The notes beneath the pieces were generated by a model. The model was not told the DNA's origin. It saw only the letters and a program-made list of their open reading frames with translations, and did not search any database. A DNA stretch of 64,000 nt from Myotis daubentonii (lineage: Eukaryota; Chordata; Mammalia; Chiroptera; Vespertilionidae). The DNA lies in the NCBI RefSeq assembly GCF_963259705.1, contig NC_081844.1:107880965-107944964 (forward strand), in the 5' to 3' direction. The position numbers were made by a program, and so were the translations under genes. Shown here in pieces: positions 12,638 through 24,261 of the stretch; the first letter of the stretch is position 1, and each line of letters begins with the position of its first letter.

Positions 12638-12850
12638 GCCCTCGCCGGTTTGGCTCAGTGGATAGGGCGTTGGCCTGTGGACTGAAGGGTCCTGGGTTCG
12701 ATTCCGGTCAAGGGCACATGCCTGGGTTGTAGGCTAGATCCCCAGTGGGGGGCGTGCAAGAGGCAACCAATCAATGATTCTCTTATCTTGATGTTTCGAT
12801 CTCTCTCCCTCTCCCTTACTCTCTGAAATTAATTTAAATATATATAAAAT
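12638..12850 (+). mobile_element. Ves SINE (second of a tandem pair)
   Basis: Full head GCCGGTTTGGCTCAGTGG with GGTTCGATTCC, then the CT-rich tail. It starts directly on the A-rich end of the first copy. The flank AAAACAGGGATCT at 12851-12863 matches the duplication in front of the first copy (12 of 13). Confidence 0.93.
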
Positions 12851-13073
12851 AAAACAGGGATCTGAGCCATTTGGCAGCATATGTGTGCCTGGTACATAGC
12901 AAGTGATCAAGAAATAGCACCTTTCCCTACAGTTCAAGGGCATTTCGTCTTGGCCTCACACTGATGGTGCCCCTTGGTGCCTGTGAGCTTGCATGAGGCC
13001 ACCGTCTGTCTAACTCCAGCAACCTGCCTGTGCAGAGATCTCTCCCATCTAACTTCCAACTCCTCTTTTGCAG

Positions 13074-13192
13074 GTTGCCAAATCTCCCCAGCCAGGCCTG
13101 CCAGGAGCCCCTGCATGCAAATTCAGCTGTGGGCTAGGGCACGCTAACCGGAGTCATAGGCATGGACTTCGTCATGAAGCAGGCCCTCGGAG
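13074..13192 (+). CDS. CPLX2: CPLX2 first coding exon (5' UTR part plus codons 1-10)
   Basis: A strong acceptor (pyrimidine-rich tract ending TTTTGCAG at 13073) opens this exon. 13074-13161 is 5' UTR and the ATG is at 13162. The donor AG|GTGAGG follows base 13192. The exon ends in phase 1, inside Gly11. The coding part is only 31 nt. Confidence 0.9.
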
Positions 13193-14450
13193 GTGAGGCC
13201 CAACCCCTCAACCGGGGTCTGAACCCAGATGGGAGAGGCCCTCGGGGCACCAGGCACCGCTATCCCAACGCTGGGCACCCCTGACCTCATTCTCTCCCTT
13301 CCCAACCCCTCCCCTGCAGGGGCCACCAAGGACATGGGGAAAATGCTGGGGGGAGAGGAGGAGAAGGACCCAGATGCACAGAAAAAGGAAGAGGAGCGGC
13401 AGGAGGCGCTGCGGCAGCAGGAGGAGGAGCGCAAGGCTAAGCATGCGCGCATGGAGGCCGAGCGTGAGAAGGTCCGGCAGCAGATCCGAGACAAGGTCAG
13501 CACCACCCGCCTGCCCACCCTGGAGTGTAGGAGGCACAGGGGAACAATGGGTCCCCAAACCCTGGCCTCAAGTTCCCCTGAATCCCAGCTCTGACCTTAG
13601 ACCTAGTTCTCTCTGAGCTTCAATATTCTCATCAGAAAAATGGGTGTTACAGGAACACTTCCCTCAAGGATCTATGGTGATTACAAATGATGGTGCACAC
13701 AGGAAGTGCTCCCTAATGTTGCTGCTATGGGTCTGCAATCTCCTATTCAAAACCCTTGAGACCAAATATGTTTAGAATCCAGAATTTTGGGATTTTTGAA
13801 AAGTACCATAGGGCCCTGAGTACCTGTTACTGTTAGGCATCACTCCCAGTGGGTCTGCGACTGCCACCCTGTGCCAAACAGATTAATACATGTCTGGCCA
13901 CACCACTACAATAAATCAAGATTATAAGTAGACTTCCATCAGTTGAAGTCAAGTTTTGTCACCAAAATTCGGGTCCAAACATATGGGAGAACTTTCAGAT
14001 TTCGGCAATTTCAAAAGAGCAGAGAAGTCATTATGAGCAGGTATTGATTTTAAAGGAAACCCCACACACCGCCTCTCTACTTCTGGGGACAGACATAATT
14101 CTACAAGAAGGTGTCCTTATCCCCATTTTATAGATGAGAGGACTGAGGCTGGGGGAGTTCTCATGAGTTGCCCCAGCTGAGTCTGCATGACCTTGAGATC
14201 AGCTCTCTCCTTGCCCTGTTCATGCTCATGTCTGCCCTCCCCCTCCCCCCAGTATGGGCTGAAGAAGAAGGAAGAGAAGGAAGCTGAGGAGAAGGCAGCC
14301 CTGGAGCAGCCCTGCGAGGGGAGCCTGACACGGCCCAAGAAGGCCATCCCTGCGGGCTGCGGGGACGAGGAGGAAGAGGAGGAGGAGAGCATCCTGGACA
14401 CGGTGCTCAAATACCTGCCCGGGCCGCTGCAGGACATGTTCAAGAAGTAA
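13162..14450 (+). CDS. CPLX2: Complexin-2, complete coding region in three exons
   Basis: Complexin-2 is a small cytosolic presynaptic protein that binds the assembled SNARE bundle (syntaxin, SNAP-25, synaptobrevin). It both clamps and promotes synaptotagmin-triggered vesicle fusion. Coding exons are 13162-13192, 13320-13495 and 14253-14450; joined they give 134 codons plus TAA, the usual family length. Visible parts: N-terminal segment (1-28), charged accessory helix (about 29-47), central SNARE-binding helix (48-70) with R48, R59, R63, K69 and Y70 all present, a Glu run (108-114) before Ser115 (a known CK2 site in the family), and the C-terminal amphipathic membrane-binding segment ending FKK. 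Cys90 and Cys105 are present. The start is the first ATG of its exon and gives the [11 protein letters not shown] beginning typical of complexin-1/2. The [16 protein letters not shown] stretch points to complexin-2 rather than -1. All frames are open and no damage is seen. The protein looks identical to what I recall for human CPLX2. Confidence 0.97.
13320..13495 (+). CDS. CPLX2: CPLX2 second coding exon (codons 11-69)
   Basis: Acceptor CCCCTGCAG ends at 13319 and the donor AAG|GTCAGC follows 13495. The 176 nt carry the accessory helix and nearly all of the SNARE-binding helix. The exon ends in phase 0 exactly between Lys69 and Tyr70, so the SNARE-contacting pair is split by the next intron. 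The preceding intron is only 127 bp. Confidence 0.95.
13585..13735 (+). mobile_element. MIR fragment in CPLX2 last intron
   Basis: CTCTCTGAGCTTCAATATTC, CAGAAAAATGGGTGTTAC and GGAAGTGCTCCCTAATG follow MIR order. Confidence 0.6.
14253..14450 (+). CDS. CPLX2: CPLX2 last coding exon (codons 70-134 and stop)
   Basis: A C-rich tract followed by CAG at 14250-14252 forms the acceptor. The exon opens with Tyr70-Gly-Leu and runs to TAA at 14448-14450. It encodes the Lys/Glu-rich C-terminal domain, the acidic run, Ser115 and the amphipathic C-terminus. The upstream 757-bp intron contains two MIR-like fragments. Confidence 0.95.
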   Translation, partial: YGLKKKEEKEAEEKAALEQPCEGSLTRPKKAIPAGCGDEEEEEEESILDTVLKYLPGPLQDMFKK

Positions 14451-15589
14451 CCAGCCCTCCTGCCCATCCCCACTCCACTTGTTACTATTTTTTTTCGGTT
14501 CTTTCTTTTCTTTTGATTCAGTTAAGTCTCAGTTCTGACAGGGAAAACCTCAGTTGGCCTCTGCCCACCTGTCCCTGGCTAGGGGCTCATCTCCTTAGCA
14601 CTCCCTCATACACCCTTCATCCCAGAGTATCGAACCCCCACCTCACACCCAAGTTTCTTGAAAAAGGGAAGACAGCTATTCCCCAGCAGGGGCATTATCC
14701 AGCGTGGGAGGCACTGGGGCCCCCTTCTAGAAGCCTAAGGTCCATGCTAGTGTGGTAACCCCCATACATTCCTTCATGCACCCCACTGCCAGGAGGACCA
14801 CTGTCCCCAGCCAGCCAAAGTAATGACACATTCCAGCCCTGCCCAGCATGCTGACCTTTGGCCTCTGGCCCCCAGTGGGTTCCAGGTCAGGGCAGGGGTT
14901 CTGGGTTGTCTAGCTCTGAGGAAGGGAGTCAGGGTAAGCCTGCCCTGTGAGGGCCCAGCCTGAGAGGCCCCCTGTATTCTGGGAAGGAGGCTGAGGCTCT
15001 CCTTCTTCACTCCCCCTGGTGACACCCAGGAGTACCCCTGCCCCGACCACCACCTGAAAAGGTATAGCCCCTACAAAGCCAGTCCCTCCAAATGGATCCT
15101 CTTTGGACTTTAACTCATCTGTGGAGGGGCCCAGGGTAGGGTAGCTCCTTGTTCCCCCCACCCTCCACTTAGATCTGGGGGGCCCACTGCCAGTCTGGGC
15201 CCAGCTTGCCCAGACAAGGGGCTGCCCAGGCCCCCCCAGAAAACACTTGGAGCCATTGGGCAGCGATGGCCCATGCCATGGGACACCCCCCCATTGGTGC
15301 AGCCAAGCTGCCCCCATTCCTATCCACCCCTCATTCCCACCACCCTGCCCTGTCTATGTGCTTCCAGGACCCCATGGTCCCCTGGAGGACCCTTCCTGGC
15401 TAAAGCCCCAAGCCTCTGGGGAAAAGCCAGTCCCCACTTGACAGAAGGCATCTGTCCATTCATCTCATCGGCCAAGAACAAACTCTCCTCTGGGATGTGG
15501 GAGACTGGTGTCTGTTCCTCCCACCACAAACTGTTAAGGCCTCTTGCTCAGTCAGTTTTGTGAGAACTGAGGACCATGAAGCAACAAGA

Positions 15590-16020
15590 GAGGAAATTGT
15601 GTGTCCATGCATGCATGCGTATGCATGGCAGAGACTGAATCAGCAATTATGTGTCCAGAGATTGTGCATATGGCGAGAGAGAGAGAGAGAGAGAGAGTCA
15701 GTCTTGAGACTGTGAGTGTGTGTTAGTCCCTGTGTTAGAGATTGTGTATGTTAGGCAGCCTGTGTATATGTGCTTGTTTGAGGTGGTATATATGAGTTGA
15801 TATTGTGCCCTATGTGCGTGCTAGCCATCTCACATGTGTAGGAGAGCTTGCATTTGCATGTGTTTTCAAAGCATCATGTGTGTTAGGAGTGATGGGTATG
15901 TGTTAGATGTTGTAGAAATGTGTGTGAGAGTTGTTAGATGTGCTAAGACTGTTGTGTGCATGTATGTGGCTCTAAAAAGGCAGGTGTATGCAGAACAAGC
16001 TCTTGGAGAGAAAAAATGTG
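15590..16020 (+). repeat. TG-rich low-complexity stretch with (GA)n run
   Basis: Many GTGT, TGCATG and TTAGATGT units, with a GAGA run at 15673-15698. Looks like a decayed tandem repeat within the presumed CPLX2 3' UTR. Confidence 0.7.
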
Positions 16021-17766
16021 GGTAAGATGCCTCCTCTTGGCCCCAAAACCATTTGTCACAAATAGCCACATTCAACAGGAGACCTTGTCCTTGGCCTAGA
16101 GTCCTTCCACCCTTGGGGGGTTCCTGCCTGAGGTCTTCACAAGTCCACTGGGACAGATCCAGGCAGTGCCCCAAGAAGCCATGCTGGGCCCCAGCCAGGG
16201 CCTACCCCCAAAGCTGGGGCTAGGGAGGGGCGACTTGCCTGCCCCTGTGCCCCTGCCCCATTGGCCCCAGTTTGCATTCTGCAGGTTTTCCATTTTAGTG
16301 GATTATGCTTTTATTTCAGAGAGAGACATGTGTCTTCTCTGTCCATTTCCAATAGTTAAAGCCATATCAGTTAGACTGCAATACTTTAAAGACAAGACAA
16401 AACAATCCATATGTTTAGGGAACCAGAAAAGTACCTGGTCTGTCCCTTCTCTGGGGAGCTGGGCCTCAGCAGCTCTAGCTCCCTGGATCTGCCCTTCTCC
16501 CTCGCCCCCGCCCCTTCCCTGTGCCCATGTCCTGCCCCGCATGGGGCCTGTCTCTGTCTCTGTGCCTGTGTCTGTGATGGGGAGCCACCTTGCACCCCTA
16601 CTGTCTGCTTGTCTGAGTATGTCTATGATCCTGGGCAGGATGGTCATTCTCTAGAGCCCTGGGGCCCTGGAGCAGAGGTAGGCAGGGCCCAGTCCAGGAG
16701 CCCTAGGCCTCCACACACCCCGTGTGTGAGACCCACTGGACACAGGAGTGGATCCCAAGTGTTCAAAAAGGTCTCCCCCTTGACAGGGACCCACTGATCA
16801 TGAAGGTGGGCCCAGGGCACAGATCATGCTAAATGGACAGTGGAGACCGAGGCCTGGGAGCTTCAGATGAGTAGTGGAACCCAGCCATACAAGATATTTC
16901 AGGTGAGCCTGAGGGACCCCAGAGCCTCAGAGGGCATCCTGGTGGTCTCTGAAGCCCTCTGCACCCCCAGAGTGGGCTCGGGCTTTTCCCACAGGAGAGT
17001 GCCCTCCAGACTGGCTGGCGTAGTCTGGGACACCTCCCAGACTCTCCAGACTCCTCTAGCCTGGTCCCAGCAGTAGGACTGGAGGTCTTTGGGAGGTGGG
17101 AGCAAGGAGAGAATTTCAGCCTGGGCCATACCTGGCTCTAACCACTGCCAGGTGATCACTCTCAGGTCCAGGAGAACATGATGACTATCATTCCTGACAC
17201 AGACTTGACTCTGGAGAGCAGCCAATGTGCAGCACAGTCGTGAGGAGACAAAATATGTGTGGAGGGCTCTAGCAGGACAGGGAGAATCACATGATGTGCC
17301 TGGGGTAGGAGATGTGTGTGTCCCACTGGATGGGAAGGGATGAGAGTGTCGCCCCAAATGGGGCAACGTGCATGTGACATACTTGGGAGGCAGGGTGGGG
17401 AGCCCCAGAATTCAGCCCACACACAATATACATAGCAGACATCCGCTAGCTAGAGATATAGGAAGAGCAATCATTGTAAATGGAGAGAACAGAACAAGAT
17501 GCAGGGGAGTGCGCACTGCCCGAGGTGGGTATGTGTACTTTCCAGGAAGGCCACTGACATGCTGTGGGCCTGGAAGGTCACCACCAGAGAGAAGGGACCA
17601 GGCCTCTCTGGATTTGCCATGTTAGGCACCTGAGACAGGCAAGGATGTGGGCATCCTCCACTCCAGTTCCAGAAGGTCCTAGAGGGTGTTCTTACCAGCA
17701 AAGCCATATGGGGTCTCCTCCACACACAAGCAGGAAGTCAAGAAACCCTCCCATGTATGTGTATGA

Positions 17767-17768
17767 TT

Positions 17769-17858
<90 letters not shown>
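17767..17858 (+). repeat. (GATA)n microsatellite in CPLX2 3' UTR region
   Basis: About 22 GATA units with one GATGAT interruption near 17815, followed by a diverged GGAT/GGCA run to 17900. Length is likely variable between individuals. Confidence 0.95.
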
Positions 17859-19159
17859 GCACAGATGGGTGGATAGATAGGCAGGCAGGCAGACAGATAC
17901 ATGAAAGGGGAAAGAAAGGGCAAGAGAGACAGAGAACAGAAGTACATCAGTCCAGGGCCCTCATGTGGGCAAAGAAACCACCCAAAAGTTGGTGGTTAGA
18001 GTGTAATGAGACAGACCCCAAGCCCCAAGAGCCCCCGGCACCCAGCTGGCAGGGTTGCTGACCCCCACCACTCAGTTGCTCCATCCTTCTAGGATCTCAT
18101 AGGCCCTTGACTGCACAAGGGGGCTGGGGTCCAATTGGCTCAGATGAGGGGACATCTCCCAGGCCTGATGATTTGCCCCTCACCACGTGTCCCCTGCTCC
18201 CCTCTCTCCTCTTCAAGGTGAAGAGATGGGAGGTGCTCGTGCTGGTCCTGGGGTGCAGGTGGGGGTCCTAGTGAGGCCCTGATGAGGATGACCATCCTGC
18301 TAATGCGGGGGTATCCTGTTCCCATATCTGTGCTGTGTCTTTGTTGCTCTGCTTCCTTTAAATGTGTCAGTGCCTGGGGGAGGGGAGGGGCACCCCTTAT
18401 GCCCCCCTGAACCTGACCAAAAGCCATGGCTGTTGCTCCCCCTTTGTATGATGCAGACGCTAACATGTACCAACCCAACCATGACAACAAAGAAAAGACC
18501 TTGTACAGCAGCTCTAGGTCTGTCTGGTCTCTTCTGTCCATGGGCACCAACAAGGCTACATGGGGTCCCAGCTGGCATGAGGGGGGCTGACCCATAGAGC
18601 TCAAGAGGCCACAAAAAAAATCAGTTTTACCCTCGCTTCTGGCTGAGACACTGTGGAAATGACCTCAGAAATCAATCAAGACCACAGGGAGGGATGGCCG
18701 CGGAGATTTAGAGCCACTCACCTCCTGCCCTTCAAAGCCACTGTACAACCTCAGGAGCTGGTGGTGCAGCCTGGTCACAACACCCACACCTCATCTCTGG
18801 CCACCCCAAGCTCCTCGGGTGTGACATCCGGCACAGAGCCAAGTCACATGGATGAACAAGGTCTGTCATTGGTCATCCCACCAACATTGATGGACTTCCC
18901 ACTCTGCCGGCAGCAGGAGGCGGGGACACAGAAAGGACATCACTCAGCATTGCTCCTGGACACAGACACTTCCCAGGCCTTGCTGAGGAATCAGGACCAG
19001 ACCAGAACCCCCTCTACCCTCGCTGCCCTCCACCATCACCCTGCCTTACACAGGCCTCATCTTTTCACTTCCTGGCTGGGCACCTCCCATCCCCACACAC
19101 TAGTCTCCCAGTCACTGCCTCTTCCCTCCCACTCATCCTATCCCCACCAACCACCCAGC

Positions 19160-19490
19160 CTAGAAAACTGACCAAAAACAACACAAACTTAACCGCATCA
19201 CTCCTCTTCCCAACACCCATCATGGCCTATAGGATAACATCAAGGTTGTCAAAATGGCCCGATGTGCTACGACGCCAACCTGCTAGGTCAGACCCACACA
19301 CAACTCTGCTCCAAGCATGCCCACACATACCATGCTGTTCATGTTTACACACTCCGTCCCTTCTGCCTGGAATGAATTCTCCCCTTCCCAACTGGTGCAC
19401 TCCTCTAGTCTCAAGATCCAGCTCAGATGTCACCTCTTGAGTGAGGCCCATCCTGACACAGCCCCGGCCAGCTGCCCACCGCGGAGTCTG
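19160..19490 (+). mobile_element. L2 fragment downstream of CPLX2
   Basis: CATGGCCTATAGGATAACATC, CCTTCTGCCTGGAATGAATT and CCAGCTCAGATGTCACCTC follow L2 order. It marks non-UTR sequence and so bounds the CPLX2 3' UTR. Confidence 0.65.
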
Positions 19491-19569
19491 TTGCTGTGCT
19501 CACACAGTGCAGAGCCTCGCGGCTGGGGCTCAGACAGTGCTGGCTTTGCTGGTGGGTTCTCCCACCTGG

Positions 19570-19720
19570 CAGAGTGGTCTTGAACAAGCCACTGAACCCT
19601 TCTGAGTGTTTGTTCATGAGTAAAAGGGGATAACAGTAACTGTTCTGATTTCCACAGTTGTGAGAAGTAAATGGGGTCCCGCACCCACACTCTTAGCACA
19701 GCGTGCCAAGCATTTAAGGA
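19570..19720 (+). mobile_element. MIR fragment
   Basis: CTTGAACAAGCCACTGAACC, AGTAAAAGGGGATAACAGT and GAAGTAAATGGGGTCCCGC follow MIR order. Confidence 0.6.
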
Positions 19721-19846
19721 GTGGCACTTTGCAAATTCTACTGTAACTTATGCCACTGCACATGTCTCTCTCGCTAACGTGGGAGTCCTATCAGGGGAGG
19801 ACTGGCTAGCGCCCCAGTGCCTCCCAGCACCCACCAGAGTCTAGCC

Positions 19847-20060
19847 CAGCCGTGGGCAAACTACGGCCCGCGGGCCCAGCCCGTTTGAAATGAATAAAAC
19901 TAAAAAAAAAAAAAAAAAGACCGTACCCTTTTATGTAATGATGTTTACTTTGAATTTATATTAGTTCACACAAACACTCCATCCATGCTTTTGTTCTGGC
20001 CCTCCAGTCCAGTTTAAGAACCCATTGTGGCCCTCGAGTCAAAAAGTTTGCCCACCCCTG
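19847..20060. mobile_element. Non-autonomous hAT element
   Basis: Ends CAGCCGTGGGCAAACTACGG and AGTTTGCCCACCCCTG are inverted copies; the 8-bp flanks GTCTAGCC and CCCTAACA are diverged. An A-rich run (19903-19918) lies inside. Downstream of CPLX2. Confidence 0.7.
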
Positions 20061-20617
20061 CCCTAACATCACCACTCCTGCCTGTTCCCAGATCTGCCCA
20101 TACCCCTGGGAGAGTGGTCTCAGTAGCAGGTCCCCTGGACTCTGAGTCGGGAGAGGTCAGTGTGCAGTGAGAAGATTCAACCTGAGGAGAAGGAGGGCAT
20201 CCCAGGCAGAGAGGGGCTGGCATGAACAAAGGCCCAGAGGAGACAAAGGTGGTCCAATGTGAATGGAGAAGCAGGGACTCAGTGAGTTCTTGGTGAAAAA
20301 CTGAGAGCCTAGGATGTCAACCAGGGGGCCAGCGCATGGAGCGTGCACTTTACCTGCAGGCAATGGGGAGCCAGTGAAGGATCTTGAGCAGAGGTATGAC
20401 ATGATCAGATATGCAGATTGAGGAAGATGAATTGGGAGTTAGCTGAGGAAGCAGGGAGCCCAGGGATGAGCTGGTGCAAAGTCAAGGTTGGAGATGTTGC
20501 GGCCTGACCTCAGGCAGTAGCAATGGAACAGGGAGAAGTAAGCAGATTAGAGGGACACAGGAGGGCAAATTGGCAGGACTTGAGGATTGGATGTGGGGGA
20601 CAGCAATAGGTCTAGGC

Positions 20618-20842
20618 CAGTGGTCCGTAAATTGCAGCTCGGGAGCCACATGCGGCTCTTTGGCCCCTGGAGTTTGGCTCTTCCACAAAATACCACATGT
20701 GGGCACACACGTACAGTGCGATTGAAACTTCATGGCCATGCGCAGAAGTCGGTATTTTGTGGAAGAGCCACACTCAAGGGGCCAAAGAGCCGCATGTGGC
20801 TCAGGAGCTGCAGTTTGCCGAGCTGCAGTTTGCCAACCACTG
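20618..20842. mobile_element. Palindromic hAT MITE, copy 1 (225 bp)
   Basis: Starts CAGTGGTCCGTAAATTGC, ends GTTTGCCAACCACTG; the arms continue far inward (GAGCCACATGCGGCTCTTTG against its complement), so most of the element folds back on itself. Flanks GTCTAGGC and TTCTAGGC form an 8-bp duplication with one change. Confidence 0.85.
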
Positions 20843-21769
20843 TTCTAGGCCAGTGCCTGTGTGTCCACCTTGGTGGCTCCATTCTCCATTGTCTGGAGTA
20901 CTAGTGGCAGACAGGTCTGGAGGAAAATAATGAGCTGGGTTTGGGGGGCTTCTGAGGAGAGTGCAGTGGGCAGTGGGCATCTGCTCTCCACACTGGAGGA
21001 GAGGAGAAGCACAAAGCGTACTTTATGTGTTTCCCCCACTCCATCCCCTGCCCCCGCTCCCCCGCCGCCCCCCCCCCTCCCAGCAGCCCTGACCATTTCC
21101 AAGCACAGGAAATCAAGAAGCCTGGGATGGGAAGGAGTTCCCAAGTCACATTCACCCTCCCGTGTCCCCGGAGTCCCTCCAGGGCATCTTCGTAGACAGC
21201 ACTCCCTGCCTGCATCCCCCACAGCATGGGAGCTGGTTACAGTTAGACCGTCCCAGCTTTCTCCTACACCACAAACTGCCAGGAGGCAGGGGGTTAACGA
21301 AGCCTCCTCCAGCACACCTTTAATTGACTGCAAAATCCTGCTTCCAGCCACTCACTTAGCACTTGTAATTAATTGGGGCTTCTTGCCTGATCTGAGACAT
21401 GATTCGATACCCCCCAAGGACAAGGTTTTCTCAGCTGGGATCCTCCAACTGGAGCCATCTCTACACACAGGCTTCTCCAGGACTGAAGACAGGCTCCAGC
21501 CTTTTCTCCCTGCATGAACTCCCCCAGGGCACTTCCCCCTCCAAGCACAGAGGTGGCACATTCTACAGGTTCAGTGGGTGGGGCCAGAGCTGGTGTTACC
21601 ATCTGCTTGAACTCCAGGTCCAGTGGTCTCCAGCTCTCAGCCACATCCACTCCCCAGTGTTCTCATAGTGAGAAGCACTTGGCATGACCCTGTCTACACG
21701 AGGGTCAAACAACCCATTTTAAAGTTCATGGAGGGTGGGGGGTTAAGAGGGCAAGGAGGGAAGGCAAGG

Positions 21770-21910
21770 GAGCCTCCATTTACTAAGCCCCTGGCACATG
21801 CCATCCACAAGCTGGTTGCTTTAAAGGTACTGCCTCTGCTCATCTGTGAGGTCAGGATTATGCCCATTTTACACATGAGGGCACCAAGGCTCAGAAGTAG
21901 AGTGTACAAT
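21770..21910 (+). mobile_element. MIR SINE
   Basis: TTACTAAGCCCCTGGCACATG, GCCCATTTTACACATGAGGG and CAAGGCTCAGAAG are the MIR core. Confidence 0.7.
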
Positions 21911-21939
21911 AGGAAGGAGAATATGCTTCAGTTTTTTAA

Positions 21940-22740
21940 CAAACCTAACTTTGAATCCAGATTCTCCCTGTCTTGTCTTGGGCAGATGACACAACTGCTT
22001 AGAACCTTGGTTTCCTCAGCCTAAGTGCCCATCAGTAGATGAATGGATTAGAAAACTGTGGTACATCTACACGATGGAATACTATGCTGCTCTAAAAAGG
22101 AAGGAACTCTTACCATTTGCAACGTCATGGATGGAACTGGAGAGCATTATGCTAAGTGAAATAAGCCAGTCAATGAAGGAAAAATACCACATGATCTCAC
22201 TCATTCATGGATAATAGAGACCATTATAAACTTTTGAACAATAATAGATACAGAGGCAGAGCTGCCTCAAACAGATTGTCAAACTGCAGCGGGAAGGCTG
22301 GGGAGGGTTGGGGGGCAGGAGGTAGGGGGGTAAGAGATCAACTAAAGGACTTGTATGCATGCATATAAGCATAACCAATGGACATAAGACACTGGGGGAT
22401 AGGAGAGGCTAGGGGACTGTCTAGGGCGGGGGGATAAAATGGACACATATGTAATACCCTTTGTAATACTTTAAGCAATAAATTTTAAAAAAATAAAAAT
22501 AAAACAACAACAACAACAACAAAGAACCTTGGTTTCCTTATCTTTAATAATAAATAAAAAATAAATAAATAAATAATAAATAAAAATAACAGTGAGTATA
22601 ACCATACCTAACTCCACCACCGCCACCACAGGCAGTAAGGGAATTAACTAAAATCACACCTGTAGATCCCCTACAGTGCCCGGCATGCAGCAGGTACTTA
22701 AAAAATGACAGCCATCACTATGAGGTGCTACAATTACTAT
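21940..22740 (+). mobile_element. MIR split by the LINE-1 insertion at 22017
   Basis: The left part (CTTTGAATCCAGATTCTCCC, GGGCAGATGACACAACTGC) resumes after the L1 at 22539 and ends with ACAGTGCCCGGCATGCAGCA. This dates the L1 as younger than the MIR. Confidence 0.6.
22017..22522 (+). mobile_element. 5'-truncated LINE-1 3' end
   Basis: ORF2-end/3' UTR sequence of a bat L1 with A-rich tail, bounded by a perfect 16-bp target duplication AGAACCTTGGTTTCCT (22001-22016, 22523-22538). The target is an older MIR-like repeat. The tail includes a CAA microsatellite. Confidence 0.9.
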
Positions 22741-22984
22741 GGCAAGACCAATGAAGACAAATAAGATGAGTAGAGGAAAGGAGGGAGAAGACGTGAAAAG
22801 GATAAAAAGAAGAATTCATTTCAATCAAAATCCTCAAGTCATCCAAACAGTGAATTGGAAAGCCTGGATTTAAAACCAGATCTATCTCATCTTCTCACTG
22901 TAAAATGCGGCAAGGGTCACAAGTGAGGAGGAGAGACGGGACTGTCTCTTCCAGGAAGCTCTCTTCAGCTCAAAAGAGACTCAG

Positions 22985-23345
22985 AAATGTGTATTAGCTA
23001 TCTATCACTGCATAACAAATCCTAAAACTCAGTGGCTTAATCTAATAAGTCTTTATTTCCCACAGTTTCTGAGGGTCAGGAACTCTGGAGTAGTTCTGGA
23101 TTGGGGCTCTCATGAAGTCAGCTGGGGCCACAGTCTCACCAGAAGGCTTGTCTGGGGCTGGAGGATCCACTTCGACAATGATTTGGTCACATTGTTGTCA
23201 AGGGAGCAAGGTGGAAGCTGCAAAGACTTTCAGGACCTAGCCTCCGAAGTCACACACCGTCACTTCTACCATAGTCTGTTGTCCACACAGACCAGCTCTG
23301 ATGCACTGTGGGAGGATACAGTGGACATGAACACCAGCATGGAAG
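22985..23345 (-). mobile_element. MLT1-like ancient LTR
   Basis: Antisense landmarks TAGCTATCTATCACTGCATA, ACTCAGTGGCTTAATC, CACAGTTTCTGAGGGTCAG and GAAGTCACACACCGTCAC. Exact subfamily not certain. Confidence 0.55.
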
Positions 23346-23619
23346 ATCACTGGGGGGTGGGGACCATCTAGGAGGCCACCTACCTCAAAATGCATAGCTC
23401 AGCCCACCTACAGATCTTTGTTCAGCCCCTACTACACTCCTTCATTCATCCATTCCTTTGTGTCTTCAGCAAGCTCTTCTCCAGGGGCCTCCCCATGGCC
23501 AAACACTGGCTAGGCACTGCCTTTCAGACCTGAATGTGGCATGGTCACAGGAACTCAGATCCAGATATGCACACCACACACCACCGAGCATCATAAGCAA
23601 ACATCTGGATTTTTCCCAA

Positions 23620-23800
23620 ACAGACCTGGTCCCAAGTCTGGCTCGTTATGTTGAAGCCACTTCACCTTGAGCACATTATTTTACCTCTCAGGGCCCCCAG
23701 ACAGAGATAATAATACCTGTTCTGCCTAGTTAGTGCAACAAATGTATTAAAGTGCCCAGTACACAGCAAATTCTCAATAAATGATGAATAACACTATTAA
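23620..23800 (+). mobile_element. MIR fragment
   Basis: TTTTACCTCTCAGGGCCCCC, AATAATACCTGTTCTGCC and CCCAGTACACAGCAAATTC follow MIR order. Confidence 0.6.
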
Positions 23801-24261
23801 TATTACTACTCTAAATAAACAGAGACTGTACTCACACACCTGGGCAGCAGCCCCATTTATGTCTCCTCTGTCCCCCAAGGGAAGGCTGGGCTCTTGGAGC
23901 CCAAGGCTGCCACTTCCTCCCACAGGCCCAGTAGAGCCACACCATGGCCCTGACAGCCAGAGGCTCCCTGGACGCCAGACCTAATCAGCAGCTCCAGCAG
24001 AGACCTCAAATTGATTTGCCATTGGTTAGCTAGGAAGCAAGTGCACTTCTTGACTCATGGCCAAAATCCATTCTGTGAGAGCAAAGTAATCACCTCTTTG
24101 GCGGGTGTCCGGAGAGTGTGATAGAGACTTAGGACAGAAAGTCTCCATCCCACCACCCAGAGCAGGCCTCGCTGCAGCCGGCTCCCTCCTCCTGTGTGTG
24201 TGGGCTGCTGTGCATGTCCTCACCCAGCAGCATGTGCCCCGTGCTCCGAGTGGTCTGATGC

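Larger units (their letters stand above)
5678..13073 (+). other. CPLX2: CPLX2 5' intron (non-coding)
   Basis: No coding exon is recognisable between the presumed first exon and the acceptor at 13073. It holds a GC-rich continuation of the promoter block, MIR and L2 fragments, an hAT element near 8.8 kb, an (AATG)n run and a tandem Ves SINE pair. 11150-12400 shows nothing recognisable. Confidence 0.5.
14451..18620 (+). other. CPLX2: Probable long 3' UTR of CPLX2
   Basis: After the stop codon about 4.1 kb carries no other gene. It has unusually few interspersed repeats compared with the sequence on either side, as expected for a conserved UTR. CPLX2 mRNAs in other mammals have a 3' UTR of several kb. 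The end is inferred: no canonical AATAAA is seen near 18.5 kb, and the first clear L2 repeat starts near 19.15 kb. Inside lie TG-rich DNA (15.6-16.0 kb), a (GA)n run (15.67 kb) and a long GATA microsatellite (17.77 kb). Confidence 0.5.

Noticed and set aside
17738..17947. Open frame of repeating IYLS
   Set aside because: Translation of the GATA microsatellite.
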